Below are positions 1 to 5,034 of a DNA stretch of 5,034 nucleotides, one piece after another. The notes under the pieces are model-generated. The model saw nothing but the letters and a program-made list of their open reading frames with translations, did not search any database and was not told the DNA's origin. How positions within the stretch are numbered: the first letter of the stretch is position 1; every line of letters starts with the position of its first letter. The DNA lies in assembly GCA_030835065.1 (NCBI GenBank), contig JAUQWR010000334.1, positions 1 through 5,034 on the forward strand, given 5' to 3'. The DNA is from Candidatus Kapaibacterium sp. (GTDB lineage Bacteria > Bacteroidota > Ignavibacteria > Kapaibacteriales > UBA2268). The position numbers and the translations under genes are program-made.

Positions 1-339
1 ATGATCGTATCTATAATAATAGTTAAGAGTATCGATTTTGCTCCAATCTTTGGAGAAAGTAACTTGTATAGTTGTTTTGTCGTAAGGATGTAAAGAGTCG
101 TTTTTAAGGGTTTTGAGTTTATATAAATAAGTATAGCCATCTTTTAATAAAGTATCTCCGTATGCTTCTATACCGTTCCTTTCTATAAAAGCATAATCAT
201 TGACATTAACTTTAATATCAAAAGAAGATAAATTGTTGAAGCCTTTAAGAGGATTGTTGTCGATTGTCGGTTCTGTCGAATTATCTTTGCATGATAATAA
301 AAAGCTGAGAAAAGCCATAATAACTAAATACTTTTTCAT
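1..339 (-). CDS. Predicted small lipoprotein, 5' part only (runs off left edge)
   Basis: The frame stays open for 113 codons from ATG at 339 to the window edge, with no stop, so the C-terminus is missing. The N-terminus (MKKYLVIMAFLSFLLSC) is a lipoprotein signal peptide: two lysines, a hydrophobic core and the lipobox L-L-S-C with the acylated Cys at residue 17. This predicts export and lipid anchoring in the cell envelope. The mature part is polar, rich in Asn, Asp, Lys, Tyr and Thr (for example DGYTYLYKLKTLKND near residues 67-81), and looks like a beta-rich secreted domain. I do not recognise a family and assign no function. An AAGGA SD at 348-352 lies 8 nt before the ATG and supports this start. 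It lies downstream of manC on the same strand but is separated by a strong terminator, so it probably has its own promoter in 340-457. I could not pick out a convincing one. Confidence 0.8.
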   Translation of the reverse strand, partial: MKKYLVIMAFLSFLLSCKDNSTEPTIDNNPLKGFNNLSSFDIKVNVNDYAFIERNGIEAYGDTLLKDGYTYLYKLKTLKNDSLHPYDKTTIQVTFSKDWSKIDTLNYYYRYDH

Positions 340-347
340 AATATTTT

Positions 348-352
348 TCCTT
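348..352 (-). promoter_or_regulatory. Ribosome binding site of the lipoprotein gene
   Basis: On the minus strand the sequence reads AAGGA followed by 8 nt and then ATG at 339. This is a good SD match at normal spacing, and it fixes the start so that the lipoprotein signal peptide begins at the first codon. Confidence 0.65.
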
Positions 353-457
353 TTTGAAATAACCTTATTGAGATAAGACAAATCAAAAAGTGAATTGGTT
401 ACAAAATAATTAAATGAAAAATAAAATTAGATGATTCAAGAAAGCTGAGTAGGACTA

Positions 458-522
458 AAAAAATAAAAAATCCACTATTTTCAAATACTTAAAAGAATAA
501 TATAAAAAATGAAAATAGTGGA
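458..522 (-). terminator. Intrinsic terminator after manC, perfect 13-bp stem
   Basis: Positions 471-483 (TCCACTATTTTCA) and 510-522 (TGAAAATAGTGGA) are perfect reverse complements, giving a 13-bp stem with four G-C pairs. Read leftward, the stem is followed directly by TTTTTTATTTTTTT (470 down to 457), a typical U-tract. It begins 14 nt after the manC stop codon, so it should end the M50-manC transcript. The loop is 26 nt, all A/T but for one C and one G, which is long for an intrinsic terminator. It could instead act mainly as a 3'-end stabilising hairpin. In the rightward direction no U-tract follows, so it is one-directional. Confidence 0.75.
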
Positions 523-536
523 CTTAATAATAGAAT

Positions 537-1658
537 TTATAAGAATTCTTCGCCAAATCTGGAACGAATATCTTCGACATGTTTTTTAACATCTTGAACT
601 CTGTCTTTAGGACAAACCATAACAGCGTCTTTAGTGACAACGACAACCATGTTGTCTAAACCGAGGCAGGCAGTAATAATTTTATTGTCAGACTCATTAA
701 TAATGATAGAATTTTTGCTATCGATAATCGAAGCAGCACCATGAATAATATTATTTTCAGAATCTTTAACTCTTACTCTTTCGAGAGCATCCCAAGATCC
801 AACGTCATCCCATTTGAATAAAGCTTTGGCAACAGCTACATTATTAGCTTTTTCCATCAAACCATAATCGATAGAAATATTAGGGAATTTTTCGAATACA
901 TCGCCAATTAATGGCTCGATACTTAGGTGCAAATCATTGGTTTTGCCTGATAAGTTTCCTTTCATAACGGCAATATTGATACCAACAGCTGGGAGACATT
1001 CAATCATATTCTCGATAAAAGTATCAAGACGCCAGAAAAACATACCACTATTCCAAAGGAAATTACCACTTTCGATAAATGTTTTAGCAGTATCGAGATC
1101 AGGTTTTTCTCTAAAACTTTTCACGGGTAGTATTTGTGCTGAATGATTATCTTCAAATTTCGACTCTGTTTCGATATAACCATAACCAGTTTCGGGTCTG
1201 GCTGGAGGTATACCAATTGTGAGCAAAGCTTTTTGATTTTCGGCATAATCGAGAGCTGCAGCCACAGTATTCACAAAATCAATTTCCGGAGAAATATCTT
1301 GATCGGCAGTCAGAACTGCAATAGAAATTTGATCTAAAGGCAGATAGTTGTATCGATCGGCAATAAAAGCAGCCGCTAGCGCCAAGCAAGGAGCAGTGTT
1401 GCGTTTGTATGGCTCTGCCACAATATTTTGAGGAGGAATCATAACAAGGCTTTCGCGCATTGGCTCTACAAGAAGCTCGCTAGTGATAATAAAAACATCC
1501 TCAGGAGCAATTAATGAAGAAATTCTACTAATAGATTCTTCTATCATAGTTTTATCTTCTGAAAGAAGCTTAAGCAATTGTTTTGGTCTTCTTTTTCTAC
1601 TAAGGGGCCAAAAACGCTCTCCGGATCCACCCGCCATAATAACAGCTGTACGTTTCAT
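537..1658 (-). CDS. manC: Mannose-1-phosphate guanylyltransferase (GDP-mannose pyrophosphorylase)
   Basis: This cytosolic enzyme joins mannose-1-phosphate and GTP into GDP-mannose plus pyrophosphate, supplying activated mannose for surface polysaccharides and glycans. It has 373 residues, the length of the single-domain form. The C-terminal phosphomannose isomerase domain found in the ~470-residue bifunctional proteins is absent. Motifs in order: nucleotide-binding AGGSGERFWPLSR (9-21), EPYKRNTAP (82-90), metal-site region TADQD (117-121), PETGYGYIE (155-163), FREKPD (182-187), WNSGMFFW (202-209), DYGLMEK (264-270) and WDDVGSW (283-289). All expected blocks are present. The one oddity is Gln in TADQD, where many relatives have His (PADH or TADH). 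ATG at 1658 is chosen because AGGA at 1666-1669 is 7 nt upstream. A TTG two codons earlier would sit almost on that SD. It follows the M50 gene by 2 nt, so the two are almost certainly cotranscribed. Other sugar-nucleotide specificity (for example GDP-heptose) is possible but less likely. Confidence 0.95.
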   Translation of the reverse strand: MKRTAVIMAGGSGERFWPLSRKRRPKQLLKLLSEDKTMIEESISRISSLIAPEDVFIITSELLVEPMRESLVMIPPQNIVAEPYKRNTAPCLALAAAFIADRYNYLPLDQISIAVLTADQDISPEIDFVNTVAAALDYAENQKALLTIGIPPARPETGYGYIETESKFEDNHSAQILPVKSFREKPDLDTAKTFIESGNFLWNSGMFFWRLDTFIENMIECLPAVGINIAVMKGNLSGKTNDLHLSIEPLIGDVFEKFPNISIDYGLMEKANNVAVAKALFKWDDVGSWDALERVRVKDSENNIIHGAASIIDSKNSIIINESDNKIITACLGLDNMVVVVTKDAVMVCPKDRVQDVKKHVEDIRSRFGEEFL

Positions 1659-1660
1659 TT

Positions 1661-2425
1661 TCAAATCCTATCTAAAGGTTTTATATTATTTAATTGTTTT
1701 TTATTTTGATTAAACACAAATTTAACGCTTTTATAGATTAAAAAAGCTGAAAAAATCAAAATCAGAACAGCCCAAATCCAATAAGGTAACAACAAATAGT
1801 GTTGCATAGCCGCTGTATCAGAACGAACCGAGCCTTGTTCGGTGAGCCCTCCTGAAGAAAATAAATATCCAATGCTGAGATACAAACTCAGAAAAGCTTG
1901 AGCACCCAAGAACTGAATAATTAATGTTTTAATATTTATAGAAGATTTATAAGCAAGAAAAAGCATTGCCAATCCAAAAGCAATCATAAAAATAACACCA
2001 AAAGGCGATCTAATCCAAATTATCGCAGAAAGTAGCATCGCAAAACCCAAAAACCACATAGCAAAGTTGGTAAGCTTAGGTTTGGTGGAAGCAATCAATA
2101 GCAGAGCTCCTGCAATAGTTGGAGCAATCGGGCCAGCAGCAGCTACAAAAGCCATACCAATAGGACCAAGAAATAAGTCGCTAGTAAAATAAGCTACACC
2201 GGAGCCATCACTGAATATCTGCAGGTGCGAAAAACTTCCGCCCATAAGAATTGCTGCCAAGCCATGCCCCATTTCATGAAACCAAGTGCCTAAAATAATA
2301 AATGGATAAAATATTGGCATAATACTTGGTATTAAAATACTTGTAAAAGTGATTATAACTAAAAACCCAAACATAATGAGGTTTAGATGTGGCATTTTTT
2401 TAGTTTTTGATAATTCAGTATTCAT
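1661..2425 (-). CDS. M50-type (M50B-like) integral-membrane zinc metallopeptidase
   Basis: This 254-residue, very hydrophobic protein has about six or seven predicted membrane segments (near 14-33, 35-63, 84-113, 121-138, 141-159, 165-189 and 212-236). The HExxH zinc motif is HEMGH at 50-54 inside the second segment, with His50 and His54 as ligands and Glu51 as the catalytic base. AAGPI at 96-100 matches the conserved small-residue/Gly-Pro segment of such proteases. In RSDTAAMQ, Asp203 is the likely third metal ligand, replacing the NxxPxPPLDG motif of classical site-2 proteases. This pattern is typical of M50B-like proteins, whose substrates are mostly unknown. There is no PDZ domain. ATG at 2425 is preferred. 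A TTG at 2455 would add ten residues, but neither start has a clear SD, so the start is uncertain. It is first in a two-gene unit with manC. The link to GDP-mannose metabolism is contextual only; regulated intramembrane proteolysis is a family-level guess. Confidence 0.85.
   Translation of the reverse strand: MNTELSKTKKMPHLNLIMFGFLVIITFTSILIPSIMPIFYPFIILGTWFHEMGHGLAAILMGGSFSHLQIFSDGSGVAYFTSDLFLGPIGMAFVAAAGPIAPTIAGALLLIASTKPKLTNFAMWFLGFAMLLSAIIWIRSPFGVIFMIAFGLAMLFLAYKSSINIKTLIIQFLGAQAFLSLYLSIGYLFSSGGLTEQGSVRSDTAAMQHYLLLPYWIWAVLILIFSAFLIYKSVKFVFNQNKKQLNNIKPLDRI
1666..1669 (-). promoter_or_regulatory. Ribosome binding site of manC, inside the M50 gene's 3' end
   Basis: The minus strand reads AGGA, 7 nt, ATG (1658). 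The SD lies within the last codons of the upstream M50 gene, whose TGA stop (1663-1661) falls between SD and start. This arrangement suggests translational coupling, and it rules against the TTG at 1664 as the manC start. Confidence 0.65.
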
Positions 2426-2564
2426 AAATCGGCTCAAATTGTTTTTTAAATACAATAGTAATACGAAGAATAGTGTAAAATCGTATTATTTAAAGAAAAA
2501 AGATGAATTTAAAAAATAGAAATTGTTGTAAAACTTCTTTATATTATTGAGAAAAAGGTTGATA
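2426..2564. promoter_or_regulatory. Divergent intergenic region with an 8-bp inverted repeat
   Basis: This 139-bp, very A/T-rich gap separates the leftward M50-manC unit from the rightward kinase unit, so both promoters should lie here. TAATACGA at 2459-2466 and TCGTATTA at 2481-2488 form a perfect inverted repeat with a 14-bp spacer, 22 bp centre to centre, or about two helical turns. That spacing would suit a dimeric regulator. A repeat of this length can also arise by chance in such A/T-rich DNA. No -35/-10 pair or Bacteroidota-type TTTG/TAnnTTTG promoter is clean enough to call on either strand; TACTATTG near 2454-2461 (minus) is only a near match. Confidence 0.35.
2554..2558 (+). promoter_or_regulatory. 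Ribosome binding site of the histidine kinase gene
   Basis: AAAGG lies 6 nt before the ATG at 2565, which decides that start. An in-frame TTG at 2547 lies upstream of this SD and would add six residues (MRKRLI) ahead of the signal peptide, so it is unlikely to be used. Confidence 0.65.
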
Positions 2565-4457
2565 ATGATATATTTGAAAAAGATATTTACTTTACTATTG
2601 TTTGTTATTATTATAGTCTATGCAAAAAACGATGCTTTTTCCGCTCAAGAAAGCAGAGAAGCGTTGTATCAGAGGCTGTATTCATCATTATCAAAAAATC
2701 CTGAACAAACCAAACAGGAAATCAAGTATTACGACAGCCTTGCCAAAGCAAATAAAGATAAATCATTATTACTAGTTATTGAACTACTGCAAGGTAGAAT
2801 TCTTCAATTAGAAGGGCAATACGGAAAATCAGTCAATAAATTAGTAACTACTATTAATGAACTTAAAAATAATAAAGATTTGAAGTTTGTTGCTTTAGGT
2901 AATTTACTTTTAGGCGAAACTTATAGGGCATCTGCAATAACTGACAAGTCTTTAGAAACACTATTCGAAGCACTTTCGCAATTCAAAGATCTCAATGATA
3001 ACGAAGGAATTGCCAGAACATATAATAGGCTGGCAGCAGTATTTTTTGAGTCGGACAAAGAAAGGCACAAATCTAAGGAGTATTCTCATTTAGCTTTGGA
3101 GTATGCAACAAAAATCAATGAGCAAAAGGTAATTGCAAATACTTATGATATATTAGGTGCTTATTATCATAAAATTGGAGACAGGCAAAAGGCTTTGAAC
3201 TACTTTTTTAAAGCTTTGGAAATCGCTAATAATATTGTTGATTATAATGATACACCTAATATTCTGAACCATATAGCCTTAGTATATTTAGATGTCCAAG
3301 ATAATGCTAACGCATTGAAATATGCTTTGCAAAGCTACGAAATTTCTAATAAGTTGGGTATTATTGTCTATCAGACATATTCTGCTCGTTATGTTGCATT
3401 TGCCTATAATGGCTTAGGCAAATATAAAGAAGCTTATGATTTCCTATACTATGCATCTTCTAATCGCGAAAAATTGTTTCATGAGAGATATTCTCAAGAA
3501 ATCTATCAGATGCAAAATCGTATGGAAATGGAAAAGAAAGATAAAGAAATTGAGTTGAATCGTACCATCAGTTTGTACCAGACAATTGTACTTGTAGTTG
3601 TAATACTTTTAATATTGGGTTTAGCCGTTGGATATTATTTCAAATTAAAATTTACAAAACGCAAGAATCAAGAACTTGAAAAAAGCGAAGAATTGCTAAG
3701 AGAAGCAAATTCCCAATTAAAAGAACTAAATTCGACAAAAGATAAATTTTTCTCAATTATAGCTCATGATTTGAGAAATCCTTTGGGCTCATTGAAAGTA
3801 ATAACAGAATTATTAGACGATAATTTTGATATGATCAATGAGACAGATAGACGTGAATTTGTAACAGAGATGAGGTTTTCGAGCAAGCAGATTTATGAAT
3901 TGCTGGAAAATTTATTGACTTGGGCACGTTCGCAAAGTGGGCGAATAGAATTTAAACCTGATTATATTAATATTCATTTCATGGTTGCGTCATTATTTAA
4001 TCTTTTAAATAATCAAGCCAGCAAAAAAAATATTAATTTAATTTCTGAAATCGATAATAATTTATTAATTTGGTGTGATCCAAATATGCTAAATACAGTA
4101 ATGCGAAACTTAATATCAAATGCTATTAAGTTTACTAATACAAATGGCATAGTTAAGGTTAGTGCCGGAATAATCGATAGAAAAAGCTTAGAAAATAGTG
4201 GAATAAATTTACAGAAATACGATAAGTTTGTAGAAATTAAAGTAGCAGATAATGGCGTCGGTATTTCTGAAAATGACATCAACGGTTTGTTTAGAATAGA
4301 TGTAGCAAAATCAACAATTGGCACTTCTAAAGAAAAAGGCACCGGACTCGGTCTGATTATTAGTAAGGAATTTATTGATAAGCACGAGGGGATAATTAGA
4401 GTCGAATCTACGCAAGGCATAGGAACAGAATTTATTATTGTTCTCCCATTGATATAA
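2565..4457 (+). CDS. TPR-containing transmembrane sensor histidine kinase
   Basis: The 630-residue protein is predicted to sense through an extracytoplasmic TPR domain and autophosphorylate inside the cell. Residues 1-27 are a signal peptide or N-terminal anchor (possible cleavage AFSA|Q). Residues about 35-305 are helical TPR-like repeats, clearest around 195-300 (for example YHKIGDRQKALNYFFKALEI and GLGKYKEAYDFL). After a charged helix, one membrane span covers about 337-359. A coiled-coil linker (365-395) leads to the kinase core. The H-box is FFSIIAHDLRNPLG with phospho-acceptor His401. The N-box is NLISNAIKF (515-523), G1 is DNGVG (562-566), the F-box region is LFRID (575-579), G2 is KGTGLGL (591-597) and G3 is GIGTEF (618-623). 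All catalytic boxes are present, so it should be active. There is no receiver or output domain, so a separate response regulator is needed, and none lies in the window. The ligand is unknown. It leads a rightward unit with the PAS gene. Confidence 0.93.
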   Translation: MIYLKKIFTLLLFVIIIVYAKNDAFSAQESREALYQRLYSSLSKNPEQTKQEIKYYDSLAKANKDKSLLLVIELLQGRILQLEGQYGKSVNKLVTTINELKNNKDLKFVALGNLLLGETYRASAITDKSLETLFEALSQFKDLNDNEGIARTYNRLAAVFFESDKERHKSKEYSHLALEYATKINEQKVIANTYDILGAYYHKIGDRQKALNYFFKALEIANNIVDYNDTPNILNHIALVYLDVQDNANALKYALQSYEISNKLGIIVYQTYSARYVAFAYNGLGKYKEAYDFLYYASSNREKLFHERYSQEIYQMQNRMEMEKKDKEIELNRTISLYQTIVLVVVILLILGLAVGYYFKLKFTKRKNQELEKSEELLREANSQLKELNSTKDKFFSIIAHDLRNPLGSLKVITELLDDNFDMINETDRREFVTEMRFSSKQIYELLENLLTWARSQSGRIEFKPDYINIHFMVASLFNLLNNQASKKNINLISEIDNNLLIWCDPNMLNTVMRNLISNAIKFTNTNGIVKVSAGIIDRKSLENSGINLQKYDKFVEIKVADNGVGISENDINGLFRIDVAKSTIGTSKEKGTGLGLIISKEFIDKHEGIIRVESTQGIGTEFIIVLPLI

Positions 4458-4460
4458 GGA
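4456..4460 (+). promoter_or_regulatory. Likely ribosome binding site of the PAS gene, overlapping the kinase stop
   Basis: AAGGA begins within the TAA stop of the kinase gene and lies 12 nt before the TTG start at 4473, somewhat longer than ideal. A second AGG at 4468-4470 is only 2 nt from the TTG, too close to serve. The overlap suggests that translation of the two genes is coupled. Confidence 0.4.
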
Positions 4461-4472
4461 TTTATATAGGTC

Positions 4473-5034
4473 TTGAACGAGCAAGACTTAAATATTGACC
4501 AAAATGAATCTGTTAATTTGAAAATTAATGGTATTCCGCTTTTGGATGATTCTCTGATTGCTATGCTTTCGGCATTAAATGATATTGCATTTATTCTTGA
4601 TAGCGAAACAAATATTATACTAGAATGCAATAATAAGACGCTAAAATCTCTTGGATATCAAAAAAATGAAATTATTGGCAAGCATGTTTCTATTCTACAT
4701 TTCACTGACAATTATTTTGAAGAACTTTTAAGCACATTCTCAAATTCAAATATTAGCGAACTAAAAGAAGCTTATATTCAGAAAATTAATGGTGACTTTT
4801 TGCCGGTAGAGCACTACCTCTCAATAATCAACTTAGATAAAAAGCTTATACTTTATGTATTAAAAGATATTTCAAAAAGGAAAATTGTAGAAAAAGCTCT
4901 TATAGAAAGCGAAAAACGATATAAGAAAATATCTGAGCTTTCTGTTGATTCGGCACTAAGTTCAATCATTGCTCCTGATGGTACATACAAACGAGAATGG
5001 GCAATAGACAACTTTATTAAAAAGCTTGGTTATA
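4473..5034 (+). CDS. PAS-domain signalling protein, probably a sensor kinase (3' end outside window)
   Basis: The frame is open for 187 codons to the right edge, so the output domain is not seen. Residues about 32-140 form a PAS domain: NDIAFILDSETNIILECNN, then SLGYQKNEIIGK, the usual GY-x-EEIIGK region, ending in LYVLKDISKRK, the usual PAS exit (DIT-x-RK). A helix (ALIESEKRYKKI, 142-153) links to a second PAS start, where IIAPDGTYKREW and KKLGY match common PAS sequence. No signal peptide or membrane segment appears, so this part is cytosolic. An in-frame TAG at 4467-4469 limits the start. TTG at 4473 is preferred because the first ATG, at 4563, lacks an SD and would begin only a few residues before the PAS domain. 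It lies 15 nt after the TPR kinase gene, so the two are probably cotranscribed. A histidine kinase is the likeliest type; a diguanylate cyclase or transcription factor cannot be excluded. Confidence 0.82.
   Translation, partial: MNEQDLNIDQNESVNLKINGIPLLDDSLIAMLSALNDIAFILDSETNIILECNNKTLKSLGYQKNEIIGKHVSILHFTDNYFEELLSTFSNSNISELKEAYIQKINGDFLPVEHYLSIINLDKKLILYVLKDISKRKIVEKALIESEKRYKKISELSVDSALSSIIAPDGTYKREWAIDNFIKKLGY

Noticed and set aside
301..449. Repeated 9-mer AAAGCTGAG at 301-309 and 441-449
   Set aside because: One copy is in signal-peptide coding sequence and one is intergenic. The match does not extend, and a 9-mer repeat is plausible by chance.
340..457. Possible promoter for the lipoprotein gene
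   Set aside because: Several T-rich hexamers resemble -35 or -10 elements, but none pair at proper spacing and no TAnnTTTG element is present.
537..1658. Frequent TCGA tetranucleotide in manC (about 14 copies, several-fold above a rough composition-based expectation)
   Set aside because: Most copies fall at codon joints such as ATC-GA and TTC-GA, so codon and amino-acid use explains them. TCGA also recurs in the kinase gene. There is no array or spacing pattern.
937..1713. Three plus-strand open frames of 64-76 codons (937-1146, 1143-1337, 1483-1713)
   Set aside because: They lie antisense to manC, whose motifs are complete, and their translations show no domain, signal or SD support. They are chance frames.
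2523..2550. Possible promoter TTGTTG / TATATT just before the kinase gene
   Set aside because: The spacing is only 11 bp and the -10-like element lies too close to the SD. The near match TATTATTG has no upstream partner.
4013..4630. A 205-codon minus-strand open frame opposite the kinase and PAS genes
   Set aside because: It is antisense to the conserved kinase catalytic boxes and spans two real genes. Its Ser/Ile/Leu-rich translation is typical of a shadow frame.

Overview
The window is AT-rich (roughly one third G+C) bacterial DNA. Three things suggest the Bacteroidota/Chlorobi (FCB) group, perhaps an Ignavibacteria- or Kapabacteria-like lineage: a TPR sensor histidine kinase of the type common there, an LLSC-type lipoprotein signal, and heavy use of A/T-ending codons. 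This placement is inference from gene style, not from a marker gene. Usable Shine-Dalgarno (SD) sequences precede most starts.

The layout is two divergent transcription units. Leftward (minus strand) from 2425 come an integral-membrane M50-type zinc metallopeptidase (1661-2425), then mannose-1-phosphate guanylyltransferase manC (537-1658) only 2 nt later. A strong stem plus T-tract follows (458-522). Beyond that, also leftward, is the 5' part of a gene for a small predicted lipoprotein that runs off the left edge (1-339). Rightward from 2565 come a complete TPR sensor histidine kinase (2565-4457) and, 15 nt later, the start of a PAS-domain signalling protein cut by the right edge (from 4473). 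The 139-bp gap 2426-2564 should hold both divergent promoters. It contains an 8-bp inverted repeat but no promoter I can call firmly.

manC makes GDP-mannose, a sugar donor for cell-surface polysaccharides and glycoconjugates. Its partner is a membrane protease whose target cannot be read from sequence. The histidine kinase has a predicted extracytoplasmic TPR sensor region, one membrane span and a complete kinase core, but no receiver domain and no response regulator within the window. The following PAS protein could be a second sensor in the same circuit, but its output domain lies outside the window.

I see no RNA gene, mobile element, CRISPR array or phage-like feature. The gene content is ordinary chromosomal housekeeping and signalling. 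The points worth a second look are the tight protease-manC pairing, the tandem sensors without a regulator, and the long-loop terminator.
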